In this document: positions 19,905 through 29,572 of the stretch, piece after piece
How the letters are laid out: each line of letters starts with the position of its first letter
Numbering within the stretch: position 1 is the first letter of the stretch
Source: Yersinia ruckeri ATCC 29473
GTDB taxonomy: Bacteria; Pseudomonadota; Gammaproteobacteria; Enterobacterales; Enterobacteriaceae
Assembly: GCF_000754815.1 (NCBI RefSeq)
Contig: NZ_KN150747.1
Coordinates: 1,891,908 to 1,955,907, forward strand
Direction: 5' to 3'
DNA length: 64,000 nucleotides
Notes under the pieces: generated by a model
Seen by the model: only the letters and a program-made list of their open reading frames with translations
Databases searched by the model: none
What the model was told of the DNA's origin: nothing
Position numbers and translations under genes: made by a program

Positions 19905-19947
19905 TTATGTGTCGTTGTAAAGAAAGTAAGTTATACCGCATCACAGC

Positions 19948-20023
19948 GGGTCGTTAGCTCAGTTGGTAGAGCAGTTGACTTTTAATCAATTGGTCGCAGG
20001 TTCGAATCCCGCACGACCCACCA
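19948..20023 (+). tRNA. tRNA-Lys (anticodon UUU), copy 2
   Basis: This copy is identical over 76 bases to copy 1, including the encoded CCA. The 43-base spacer before it shares most of its sequence (TTGTAAAGAAAGTAAGTT and on) with the spacer before copy 3, so the tRNA and spacer were duplicated together. Confidence 0.97.
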
Positions 20024-20065
20024 TTTGCCTCGTTGTAAAGAAAGTAAGTTGTACCGCATCACAGC

Positions 20066-20141
20066 GGGTCGTTAGCTCAGTTGGTAGAGCAGTTGACTTT
20101 TAATCAATTGGTCGCAGGTTCGAATCCCGCACGACCCACCA
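20066..20141 (+). tRNA. tRNA-Lys (anticodon UUU), copy 3
   Basis: This is the third identical 76-base copy. Its 3' end is the start of the 123-bp segment that recurs downstream at 20293-20416. Confidence 0.97.
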
Positions 20142-20416
20142 TTTCCTCAAGTATCTATTAACTCGCCAAAAAAACCAAAACAGCCTATAACACGAACCGT
20201 GTGGGTGAGTAACCTGCGTTCAGGTTCGAGCCGAGCGAAGCGAGACAGCAACGCACAGCGTTGACCCGAAGGGCGAGTCCACAGGACGAGTCATCCCGCA
20301 CGACCCACCATTTCCTCAAGTATCTATTAACTCGCCAAAAAAAACCAAAGCAGCCTATAACACGAACCGTGTGGGTGAGTAACCTGCGTTCAGGTTCGAG
20401 CCGAGCGAAGCGAGAC
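20124..20416 (+). repeat. Direct repeat carrying the tRNA-Lys 3' end
   Basis: The segment 20124-20246 recurs at 20293-20416 with one inserted A in a poly-A run and one substitution. Each copy begins with the last 18 bases of tRNA-Lys (ATCCCGCACGACCCACCA), so the second copy is an orphan tRNA 3' end at 20293-20310 with no tRNA body. The rest has GC-rich patches (GAGCCGAGCGAAGCGAGAC) with no open frame of note. The 46 bases between the copies are unique. The region looks like an unequal-recombination product of the tRNA array, or a scar at a tRNA attachment site. Confidence 0.85.
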
Positions 20417-20743
20417 TGTACGTCTGCGCATGGGGCGCAATATAAATTCTTTATTCTCGGTTGGTTAAGTCCCCCCGCTCGCGGTAGACTACACATCTGG
20501 TAAATTGTGCCAAACTCGTTTTAGCGATGTTCGACTTCCTCAGTGCCGAAGATAATTGCCGTTTTCAGCAGCGATATTTCTCTCCATTTTTAAATCGATT
20601 AAACATATTTTGCACTTTTCAATAAATTTGGGCGACTTTTGTTCATATCTTGGGTATTTTGTTTAGGATAAAAAACAAAATTACTTATTTTTATGGAAAG
20701 GTCGGTGAGTAACCCATTTTTTCCGTACACCCAGTGACGAGAT
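20417..20743 (+). other. nadA upstream region with a NadR box
   Basis: This gap has no gene. It holds TGTTTA-N6-AAAACA at 20660-20677, matching the NadR operator TGTTTA-N6-TAAACA at 11 of 12 defined positions. NadR represses nadA when NAD is sufficient in enteric bacteria, so the site fits the downstream gene. Confidence 0.6.
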
Positions 20744-20747
20744 ATGA

Positions 20748-21812
<1,065 letters not shown>

Positions 21813-21877
21813 GCATGAAATCTGGATTGATAGGGCTACAGTAGGCCGTTTTGGCGGATAACTAAAAGGATTAGCGG

Positions 21878-22603
21878 ATGAACTTTTTTAGTACGGGCAA
21901 TATATTGGTACATATTCCCCTTGGATCACAGGGATACGATTTATCTTGGATTGAAGCGATAGGCACGCTGTTTGGCTTGCTATGTATCTGGTTTGCCAGC
22001 AAAGAAAAGATTATTAACTACTTGTTTGGCCTGATTAATGTCACGTTATTCGCCGTTATTTTCTTCCAGATTCAGCTGTATGCCAGCCTACTGCTACAGG
22101 TTTTCTTCTTTGTTGCCAATATTTATGGGTGGTACGCCTGGAGTCGACAGACTGCGGATAATCAGGTTGAACTTAAAATTCGTTGGCTATCGTTACCAAA
22201 AGCGCTGGGTTGGGGCGTGGTGTGCGTAGTGGGGATTTTGCTAATGACCTTCAATATTGATCGTGTGTTTGCCTGGCTGACGGGTATAACCGTCGCCCTG
22301 ATGCAGGCGCTGGGTGCCAATGTGCAGGTACCGCATCTGGAACCGGATTCCTTCCCGTTCTGGGATTCGACCATGATGGTGTTGTCCATCGTTGCCATGA
22401 TCCTGATGACTCGGAAATATGTGGAGAACTGGCTGATTTGGATCATTATTGATGTGATCAGCGTGGTAATTTTCACCTATCAGGGCGTCTACGTTATGGC
22501 GCTGGAATACGTTATTCTGACGCTGATTGCGCTTAATGGTTGGTGGCTATGGATTAAAAGCGCCAGCCATAATCACTCTCGACCGCTATCAACAGAGCAT
22601 TAG
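21878..22603 (+). CDS. pnuC: Nicotinamide mononucleotide/riboside transporter PnuC
   Basis: PnuC is an inner-membrane facilitator that brings in the pyridine nucleoside for NAD salvage. The protein has about seven hydrophobic segments and the substrate-site region NIYGWYAWSRQ, typical of PnuC; the C-terminus holds NGWWLWIKS. The length is 241 residues. It follows nadA by 65 bases, with AAAAGGATTAGC before the ATG, and is probably co-regulated with nadA through NadR. Its stop codon overlaps that of the convergent kinase gene by three bases. Confidence 0.95.
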   Translation: MNFFSTGNILVHIPLGSQGYDLSWIEAIGTLFGLLCIWFASKEKIINYLFGLINVTLFAVIFFQIQLYASLLLQVFFFVANIYGWYAWSRQTADNQVELKIRWLSLPKALGWGVVCVVGILLMTFNIDRVFAWLTGITVALMQALGANVQVPHLEPDSFPFWDSTMMVLSIVAMILMTRKYVENWLIWIIIDVISVVIFTYQGVYVMALEYVILTLIALNGWWLWIKSASHNHSRPLSTEH

Positions 22604-25600
22604 GGTAGTGAAGCTGTGATTGCATTCAAACTATGAATTGTACGATCTAATAATTTGCGAAGTTGAGTATAGGTTTCATCAATGATTTGCCCCTGCTGGC
22701 ATTCAATAACCAGTTGTTGGCACAACGCTGCACCCTGTGCATGTTGCAGAATCAGGAAGCTGCCTTTAATGCGATGCGCGGTTTTTTCCACCAGCGATAA
22801 GGCGGGTTTCGGTTGCTCGAGCAAATTGGCATCCTGCATCAGGGAATCGATCAGCGTGGTTGCCAGTTTGCGCATCATGCCGCTGTTTTGGTGAGACAGA
22901 GCGTCGAGAAGCTGTCTCAAATCATCGGTATCATCGGGTTTGGCAATTGCTTCCAGATGCAGAATATTCTCAATAGCGGACAAGGAGATCGGTTTGGTCA
23001 GCCAATGGTCAATGGTGACATTACCGGGCAGAATCCGAGTGAATTCTTGTACGTCGGCCGAGCAGAGAATAATTTTTACCGGTACCTGATTTTGCTGGCG
23101 CTCCAAATAGCGGATCACTTTTGCTAATGTAAAACCGTCAGGATGCGGCATGTTGTAGTCGATAAATAATAAATCGAATGGCTGCAAGCGATGGGCTTGC
23201 AACAGATCTCTTCCATTCTCAAACAATTCGGACGGCCTGCCCAAATGATTTAACTGTTGCTGCATCAGTAACAGGTTGGTGGGATGATCGTCCACCACGG
23301 CAATTCTCAGTGATGGTAAGGCGGCCAATGGCACGCTGCTTTTTTTTATCGACAGGCCCGAGGTGGTTTCTTCAACTGCAACGGCTACAGCAGCAGGCAG
23401 GGAGATATTGACCTGTGTTCCTTGGCCTGTTTGTGAGGTTAGCGCTATGTGTCCACCCATTTGGTGGATGATTTCTTTGCAGATCGATAATCCTAAACCA
23501 CTACCTTGCACCGACATACTTTTGCTGTTTCCGGCGCGATAAAAAGGCTGGAACAGATGAGGCAGTTCTTTGGCGGAGATACCGCAGCCTGAGTCCTGCA
23601 CCTGCAAGTGCAAGGTGCCGGATTTATCATCAACAGGCTGCCATTGAATATCGACACTGATTTCGCCGCGTTGGGTAAATTTGATGGCGTTGGCAATCAG
23701 ATTATTCATCACCTGAAGCAGCCGCCCACCATCGACCATAATGGCCCCCGGTAAGGACTCACTATGGCTAACCGTGAAGCTTACTGGGCGCATACCCAGT
23801 AAGGGCTGATAAACAGCACTGATATGGCTTATCCACGGCAACAGTGGCATCGGCTTGGCGTTCAGCTGTAAGGCACCGGTTTCCAGCTTGGCATAGTCTT
23901 GCAAATCATTGAGTAAACTGAGTAATGAGGAAGCCGAACTGTAAATCACCGGTAAATTGTTATTCTGCTGTCCCTGTTGCTTTAGTTCCAGCTCCAGTAA
24001 CCCGAGAATAGCATGCATTGGCGTACGTAATTCGTGGCTGATGGTCGCCAGAAATTTGCTTTTCTTACGGTTTGCCGCTTCGGCGTCACGACGCGCCAGT
24101 TCCAGTCGGTTGCGTTCTCGCTGCTCTTTTCGTTGCTGGATAAATCGCCGTAGCAGGACAAAGAGTAATCCGGCAATAATCAACCCCAGCAGAGTGAGCA
24201 ACCAACCCGCTTGGGGCATCATGCGATTTTCATTAACCGCAGCAATCAGGCTGCTGCGATCCGATGTCCAGTCATCACGCAGAGATTGCAGCGTGGCAGG
24301 AGGGATCTGTAGCAGATTCTTATTTAGGATGGAAAGTAATAGCGGTGAATCGGGCCTGATACCAAAGGCTATCGGATAGGCAATATTATTTGCGGCAAAA
24401 GCCAGCTTGATCGCACCAGAATAGCGGGAAAGTACAATAAAATTAGCGGAGATAACATTGTCTACCAGCCCGTCAATTTGCCCATTGGCCAAAGCGTCAT
24501 ACAGAGATTTACTGTTACCAAAGCTCACGATTGTTGATGCTGGCGGAATAAGGTGTAGAGCGAGGCTGCCATTAATGACGCCAATGCGTTTCCCGGCCAA
24601 ATCTTTCCAGGTAGAAATGCTTTCTGTGTATTCATTGATGTAGACACCCCATAACGCACGATAGATGGGGATAGTGCTGTCGTAATGTTCTTTAAAACCT
24701 CGGGTTAATGGAAGTGCTGCCCGGAATAAGGCTTTTTTTTCATTAACTTGTTGGTCCGTCTGCTGAGGATTGCTACCCCAGACCGGGATGAACTTTAATC
24801 CGGTATTCTGGGCGATAATATTGAGAATAGCGACAATATAGCCGTGAGGTTCACCATCAGAACCTCGATAGCTGAAAGGGTAGTCATTTTCGATGATTGC
24901 ATAATGAACCTGTGGATTTTCTTTCACCCATTCCTGTTCGAGTGGTGAAAGATCGGCGTTACCGGTATCCCGATAGCTGGGAATTTTTTTGCTCCAGCGA
25001 TTCTGGATAATATTTACCGTTTCCATCGGTAAGTTACTGATAACTTGGTCGAGTATCTCAATTAGGGATTTGTGACTGGAGGAGAAGACCAGGGAGAGGT
25101 TTCCTAATTTAATGGCGCTCTCTATCTGATAAATTTGCCCCAGTTGTAACTGGTCGATAATAAAACTGGCGCTGGTTTCGTCGGCAATAAAGTAGTCATT
25201 GGTGCCATTTAATAATGAATAAACAGCCTGTAGATTACTGTCAAAAAGATTCACATGAGCGGTTTGATTATTGATCTCATCATAGGCCTGCATACCGGTA
25301 ATTTTGCTGATGGCAATTCGGCTATCTTTCGAGTTCAGCATAATTGCGCGGCTATTTTGTCGATTGCGCAATACGCGGAGATTACTGACGTAATAAGGTC
25401 GGGATGAAAAGAGATTGGGCGTGGATCCATTCTGCGGTATACCAAACAGTAAATCGATCTGCTGGTTCTTCATCGCCAGATTTAGCTGGGCGAGATCGGC
25501 AAAGCCATAAATGGCAATATAAGCCCCTGTTGCTTGCTGAATATAGTCAAGATAGTCAGCATTCAGGCCATAAAGGTCATCATCGACAATAATATTGTAA

Positions 25601-25791
25601 GGGCTGAGGTTATCACTCAGAATGCCGACCCGTAGGGTTTTACCGCGCCAATCATTTTTCTGTGTAGCAAAGGTCTGATCTATGGGAACGTTGATACTGC
25701 TGATTAAATTATAACGAGCGGGGTCATCAGCCCGTACTGAAAGAGGCAGACCTAACTGGATAATGGTCAGCAGTAGCCAAAGATATTTCAT
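22600..25791 (-). CDS. BvgS/EvgS-type hybrid sensor histidine kinase
   Basis: This is a 1063-residue unorthodox sensor kinase. A signal peptide (about 1-21) is followed by two tandem periplasmic solute-binding (Venus flytrap) domains (about 50-270 and 295-510). Next come one membrane span (about 527-548), a short basic linker, and HisKA with SHELRTPMHA (His586). The ATPase domain has NNLIANAIKF and GSGLGLSICKEI; a receiver has VVDDHPTN and FIDYNMP (Asp878); and an HPt domain has AHRIKGSF (His1006). No PAS domain fits between the span and His586, unlike BvgS and EvgS. The gene overlaps the upstream regulator by ATGA, so they are one operon. The signal sensed is unknown. Confidence 0.93.
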   Translation of the reverse strand: MKYLWLLLTIIQLGLPLSVRADDPARYNLISSINVPIDQTFATQKNDWRGKTLRVGILSDNLSPYNIIVDDDLYGLNADYLDYIQQATGAYIAIYGFADLAQLNLAMKNQQIDLLFGIPQNGSTPNLFSSRPYYVSNLRVLRNRQNSRAIMLNSKDSRIAISKITGMQAYDEINNQTAHVNLFDSNLQAVYSLLNGTNDYFIADETSASFIIDQLQLGQIYQIESAIKLGNLSLVFSSSHKSLIEILDQVISNLPMETVNIIQNRWSKKIPSYRDTGNADLSPLEQEWVKENPQVHYAIIENDYPFSYRGSDGEPHGYIVAILNIIAQNTGLKFIPVWGSNPQQTDQQVNEKKALFRAALPLTRGFKEHYDSTIPIYRALWGVYINEYTESISTWKDLAGKRIGVINGSLALHLIPPASTIVSFGNSKSLYDALANGQIDGLVDNVISANFIVLSRYSGAIKLAFAANNIAYPIAFGIRPDSPLLLSILNKNLLQIPPATLQSLRDDWTSDRSSLIAAVNENRMMPQAGWLLTLLGLIIAGLLFVLLRRFIQQRKEQRERNRLELARRDAEAANRKKSKFLATISHELRTPMHAILGLLELELKQQGQQNNNLPVIYSSASSLLSLLNDLQDYAKLETGALQLNAKPMPLLPWISHISAVYQPLLGMRPVSFTVSHSESLPGAIMVDGGRLLQVMNNLIANAIKFTQRGEISVDIQWQPVDDKSGTLHLQVQDSGCGISAKELPHLFQPFYRAGNSKSMSVQGSGLGLSICKEIIHQMGGHIALTSQTGQGTQVNISLPAAVAVAVEETTSGLSIKKSSVPLAALPSLRIAVVDDHPTNLLLMQQQLNHLGRPSELFENGRDLLQAHRLQPFDLLFIDYNMPHPDGFTLAKVIRYLERQQNQVPVKIILCSADVQEFTRILPGNVTIDHWLTKPISLSAIENILHLEAIAKPDDTDDLRQLLDALSHQNSGMMRKLATTLIDSLMQDANLLEQPKPALSLVEKTAHRIKGSFLILQHAQGAALCQQLVIECQQGQIIDETYTQLRKLLDRTIHSLNAITASLP

Positions 25792-26396
25792 GGTTGCAGA
25801 TCGTTAAATACGGCAATTAATTCAAGAAGATTAGTTGCCCCGGTTTTATTCAAAATATTCTTCTTATGAGTACTGACAGTTTTATTGCTGATATTTAACA
25901 TTTGCGCGATATGCAAATTAGAATGGCCTTTTGCCAGCAAACCTAATATCTGGATTTCTTTCTGTGTCAGACTATGTTTTTCCGTATTCTCCGCCGAGAC
26001 GGTATAAGCAATTTCTTCCGGAAAGGCCATGTTCCCGTCGAGCACGCTGCCAATCGCATCCAGCAGTTGCGTCATTAAACTGCCCTTATGCACAAAGCCC
26101 TGAGCACCAGCATGGTAAGCCATTTTTGCGTAGACCTCAGTCTCTTGGGAGGTATAGACGATCACGGGTAACTCTGAGTAATGACGGCGAATTTTTCGTA
26201 AAAAATGCAATCCATCAACCTGCGGTAAGCCAATATCCAGAATTAATAACTCGAAAGAATGCTCCGCTAACCGCTGTAGCGCCTGCTGATCGTCGGATAC
26301 GCCTTGCAACTGGTAGAGTACAGTCGATTGTAACAATGCCGCTTCAAGGGCGACATGTACAACGGGATGGTCATCAACTAATAGCAGCCTTGGCAT
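25788..26396 (-). CDS. LuxR/FixJ-type response regulator, partner of the hybrid kinase
   Basis: This is a two-domain regulator. The receiver has MPRLLLVDDHPVVH and the phospho-Asp in LLILDIGLPQVDG. The C-terminal LuxR-type helix-turn-helix has LTQKEIQILGLLAKGHSNLHIAQ and ISNKTVSTHKKNIL. It resembles EvgA and BvgA in size and layout. The ATG at 26396 gives 202 residues; an upstream TTG at 26429 would add 11 residues but lacks a good ribosome binding site. It is transcribed before, and overlaps, the kinase gene. The 300-base AT-rich gap toward aroG should carry its promoter. The target genes cannot be told from the sequence. Confidence 0.92.
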   Translation of the reverse strand: MPRLLLVDDHPVVHVALEAALLQSTVLYQLQGVSDDQQALQRLAEHSFELLILDIGLPQVDGLHFLRKIRRHYSELPVIVYTSQETEVYAKMAYHAGAQGFVHKGSLMTQLLDAIGSVLDGNMAFPEEIAYTVSAENTEKHSLTQKEIQILGLLAKGHSNLHIAQMLNISNKTVSTHKKNILNKTGATNLLELIAVFNDLQP

Positions 26397-26743
26397 AGCG
26401 TCTTTTACCTTTAGATATATATCATCCAAATTAATTATCTAACTAAATTCATTATGAGCGAGTTAAGTACTGGCGAATAGAGAAATATGAATAATTTTCA
26501 ATAAAATGATGAATTAAAAAGTGTCTGGCTGTCCGATATGCAACGAAATATAGAGCAATAATTATAATTAGCATGCGTATATTATTTTATCTGGAATGGA
26601 GCGGTAGAAGGCAGTGGATTTTTACCAGAAGTTCAAGCTGTACGCTTAAAGCGATAAAGAAGATTTACAGCGTTCAATTCACAGGCTAGATTGGTTGAAA
26701 CCTTAAATATGCAATGATTGTCACAAGACTGAATGGAAGAGCT
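26397..26743. other. Divergent promoter region between the regulator and aroG
   Basis: The gap has no gene. It is AT-rich near the regulator and must carry promoters for both directions. I did not find a convincing TyrR box (TGTAAA-N6-TTTACA) for aroG, nor a clear direct repeat for the two-component regulator. Confidence 0.4.
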
Positions 26744-27796
26744 ATGAATTACCAGAATGATGATTTACGGATTAATGAAATTAAGGAACTCCTGCCCCCC
26801 GTGGCCTTGCTCGAGAAATTTCCTGCCAGTCGGCGTGCTGCTGAAACCGTCTCTCAGACGCGGAATGCGATTCATCAGATTCTGCGTGGTTCTGACGATC
26901 GTTTATTAGTGGTGATCGGTCCCTGTTCAATTCATGATATCCAGGCGGCGAAAGAATACGCTACGCGTCTGCTGTCACTGCGTGAAGAGCTAAAAGGCGA
27001 ATTGGAAGTCGTCATGCGGGTGTATTTTGAAAAACCGCGGACTACCGTGGGCTGGAAAGGTCTGATTAACGACCCACATATGGATAATAGTTACGACATC
27101 AACGAAGGTCTGCGTCTGGCGCGTAAATTGTTGCTGGATATCAATGACAGTGGTTTACCGGCGGCGGGTGAGTTTCTGGATATGATCACACCGCAGTATC
27201 TGGCGGATTTGATGAGTTGGGGAGCCATTGGCGCGCGTACCACCGAATCTCAGGTTCACCGTGAGCTGGCTTCCGGTCTATCTTGCCCGGTTGGGTTTAA
27301 AAATGGTACCGATGGCACGATTAAAGTGGCGATCGATGCTATCAATGCTGCAGGGGCACCGCATTGCTTCCTGTCAGTGACCAAATGGGGCCACTCCGCA
27401 ATCGTTAACACGGCGGGTAACAGCGACTGCCATATTATTTTGCGTGGCGGTAAAGAGCCGAACTACAGCGCTGCTGATGTTAGCGCAGTGAAAAACGGTC
27501 TGAATAAAGCCAACCTGTCGGCGCAAATAATGATTGATTTTAGCCATGCCAACAGCAGTAAGCAATTCAAGAAGCAACTGGAAGTGGGCACCGATGTGTG
27601 TCACCAGATTGCCAATGGTGAAAAAGCCATTATGGGCGTGATGATTGAAAGTCACCTGGTTGAAGGCAATCAAAGTCTGGAAAGTGGTGAATCATTGGTC
27701 TATGGCAAAAGTATTACTGACGCCTGCATCGGTTGGGAAGATACGGAAATTCTGTTGAAACAACTGGCTAATGCAGTTAAAGCGCGTCGCGCATAA
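26744..27796 (+). CDS. aroG: Phe-sensitive DAHP synthase
   Basis: AroG joins phosphoenolpyruvate and erythrose 4-phosphate in the first step of the shikimate pathway and is feedback-inhibited by phenylalanine. The ATG at 26744 gives MNYQNDDLRINEIKELLPP, colinear with E. coli AroG, at 350 residues. GPCSIHD, RVYFEKPRTTVGWKGL and SHANSSKQ are conserved active-site and metal-site motifs. GGAAGAG lies upstream. An earlier in-frame ATG at 26714 would add 10 residues and is less likely. A strong terminator shared with the convergent gpmA follows. Confidence 0.97.
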   Translation: MNYQNDDLRINEIKELLPPVALLEKFPASRRAAETVSQTRNAIHQILRGSDDRLLVVIGPCSIHDIQAAKEYATRLLSLREELKGELEVVMRVYFEKPRTTVGWKGLINDPHMDNSYDINEGLRLARKLLLDINDSGLPAAGEFLDMITPQYLADLMSWGAIGARTTESQVHRELASGLSCPVGFKNGTDGTIKVAIDAINAAGAPHCFLSVTKWGHSAIVNTAGNSDCHIILRGGKEPNYSAADVSAVKNGLNKANLSAQIMIDFSHANSSKQFKKQLEVGTDVCHQIANGEKAIMGVMIESHLVEGNQSLESGESLVYGKSITDACIGWEDTEILLKQLANAVKARRA

Positions 27797-27831
27797 TATA
27801 ATAGTGGCCTCCAAGATTGAGTACTGAAAAT

Positions 27832-27860
27832 AATAAACCCCGGCTTGCCGGGGTTTATTT
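27832..27860. terminator. Bidirectional terminator between aroG and gpmA
   Basis: The inverted repeat AATAAACCCCGGC (27832-27844) / GCCGGGGTTTATT (27847-27859) is GC-rich at the tip and ends in A/T runs on both sides. It can terminate transcription from both convergent genes. Confidence 0.88.
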
Positions 27861-27884
27861 ATGGATACAATCTCATCCGGCGAA

Positions 27885-28637
27885 TTACTTCGCTTTACCT
27901 TGGTTTGCGACGGCAGCGGCTTTGGCCGCGATTTCATCAGCGTTGCCGAGATAGTAACGTTTAATAGGTTTCAGATTTTCATCAAACTCATAAACCAATG
28001 GCACGCCAGTTGGGATATTCAGTTCCAGAATGTCTTCTTCGCTCAGATTGTCCAGATATTTTACCAGCGCACGCAGGGAGTTGCCGTGAGCAGCAACAAT
28101 AACACGCTCACCGCTGGCAATGCGTGGCTTGATCACTTCATCCCAATAAGGAATAACGCGTTCGATGGTCAGCGCCAAGCTTTCAGTCGTCGGCAACTCT
28201 TTGTCAGACAGTGATGCGTAACGTGGATCGTGGCCGGGGAAACGTTCGTCTTCTTTGCTCAATTCTGGTGGTGTGATAGCAAAACCACGACGCCATTGTT
28301 TAACTTGCTCGTCACCGTATTTTGCTGCGGTTTCGGCTTTGTTCAGGCCTTGCAGAGCACCGTAATGACGCTCATTCAACTTCCAGGATTTTTCTGTTGG
28401 CAACCAAGCCTGATCCAGTTCATCCAGAATGCTCCACAGCGTGTGGATTGCGCGTTTCAGTACGGAGGTATAAGCGAAGTCAAACTCGAAGCCTTCATCT
28501 TTCAGCAGCTTACCTGCCGCTTTTGCCTCGGTACGGCCTTTCTCGGACAGGTCAACGTCATACCAGCCAGTGAAGCGGTTTTCGTTGTTCCACTGGCTTT
28601 CGCCATGACGTACCAGAACCAGCTTTGTTACTGCCAT
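27885..28637 (-). CDS. gpmA: 2,3-bisphosphoglycerate-dependent phosphoglycerate mutase
   Basis: GpmA interconverts 3- and 2-phosphoglycerate in glycolysis. The catalytic motif [12 protein letters not shown] has the phospho-His. [10 protein letters not shown] and [17 protein letters not shown] hold the other active-site residues. The length is 250 residues, as in E. coli. The upstream region has a 19-bp palindrome that matches a Fur box, consistent with the known iron control of gpmA in E. coli. It converges on aroG. Confidence 0.98.
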   Translation of the reverse strand: MAVTKLVLVRHGESQWNNENRFTGWYDVDLSEKGRTEAKAAGKLLKDEGFEFDFAYTSVLKRAIHTLWSILDELDQAWLPTEKSWKLNERHYGALQGLNKAETAAKYGDEQVKQWRRGFAITPPELSKEDERFPGHDPRYASLSDKELPTTESLALTIERVIPYWDEVIKPRIASGERVIVAAHGNSLRALVKYLDNLSEEDILELNIPTGVPLVYEFDENLKPIKRYYLGNADEIAAKAAAVANQGKAK

Positions 28638-28668
28638 AGTTCAAACTCCTCAAATGACTAACTTATTC

Positions 28669-28687
28669 AATGATAACTATTATCATT
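28669..28687. promoter_or_regulatory. Fur box upstream of gpmA
   Basis: AATGATAA-CTA-TTATCATT is a perfect 19-bp inverted repeat, 31 bases upstream of the gpmA start. It fits the overlapping-hexamer form of Fur sites (GATAAT repeats). It would link this glycolytic gene to iron status. Confidence 0.75.
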
Positions 28688-28963
28688 ATATTGCGGGATG
28701 ACTGCGAACAGCAATCAATAGTGTTTAACCATAGCCAATTTTTTCCCGCAAAGTAAGATCCTGAGTCGAATCGATTCACCTATGAGCCGGGTAGCCATAT
28801 GCCAGACCGCAATTTACCGGAAGATCACAGCGATGAGATTGTCGTGACATAAGCCAGTGTAACGCTTGCGTATCAATAACCGCTCTTGTCGACTCATGTT
28901 GCCATCACACTTATTTTGGGTATTAAAAATACCCCGTAGTGGCAAATCTATCCATGGAGACAA

Positions 28964-29284
28964 TCAGGCGGTTTTTTTCAGGCAACTGCTCATAAAGGTT
29001 TTACGGGCATCGCCTTTGAGATCTTTAGCTTCAGCGTTACAGGATTTCATCTTGTTCTGTTGTGGTGTCATGGCTGCTGGCGCATCGGCTTTTAGGCAGT
29101 TGCTCATGAATTTTTTCCGTTCATCCCCTTTGAGGGTTTTGCTGGTGGCGGCATGATTACAATCGGTCATTTTTTTCTGCTGCGCTAATTGGGCAGGAGA
29201 CGGGGTTTTAGCCACATCCGCAGCCATCAAGTTAGCACTTAGCAACAGTCCAGCGGACAACAGCCACAATGTGGTCAGGCGCAT
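28964..29284 (-). CDS. psiF: PsiF-family small periplasmic protein
   Basis: This is a 106-residue secreted protein with a signal peptide (MRLTTLWLLSAGLLLSANLM, cleaved near AADVA). It has two copies of the PsiF repeat. The first carries MTDCNHAATSKTLKGDERKK and NCLKA; the second carries MKSCNAEAKDLKGDARKTF and SCLKK. Each has two Cys, which probably form disulfides. E. coli PsiF is induced by phosphate starvation; its job is unknown. No clear Pho box was seen here. It stands alone between gpmA and the gal operon. Confidence 0.8.
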   Translation of the reverse strand: MRLTTLWLLSAGLLLSANLMAADVAKTPSPAQLAQQKKMTDCNHAATSKTLKGDERKKFMSNCLKADAPAAMTPQQNKMKSCNAEAKDLKGDARKTFMSSCLKKTA

Positions 29285-29572
29285 AGCATTTCCTTTTGAG
29301 TCAGTAAGCGGAAGGATTGCAATCCGCCAGCGGCAACTAGCACGGTATATCTGATTAAGAAGAGGGTTTCTTTTCCCACTATCAGATCGTCAGTTATTGG
29401 TTTGACGGATCACTTTAAGCGTAGTCTGTGGTGTAGGCGAAGGGTAGGGTTGGGTGGAAATTCAGTGATATTTTAGGGTGTTTTCGTCTAGCCGCCGGAC
29501 AGTGCGCCAACGGCAGTATTTTGCGTTTACCCGGAGCGCTGTATAGCCTCGCCCTATCGGGCGGGGTGGATG
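29285..29572. other. psiF-galM gap with a gal operon hairpin
   Basis: No gene was seen. A hairpin CCTCGCCC (29547-29554) / GGGCGGGG (29559-29566) with a TATC loop, including one G-U pair, lies seven bases past the galM stop and probably ends the gal transcript. It lacks a T-tract on the minus strand. Confidence 0.5.

Noticed and set aside
20185-20503. Open frames across the tRNA-downstream repeat (both strands)
   Set aside because: They run through tRNA-derived and repeated GC-rich sequence and have no coding signs.
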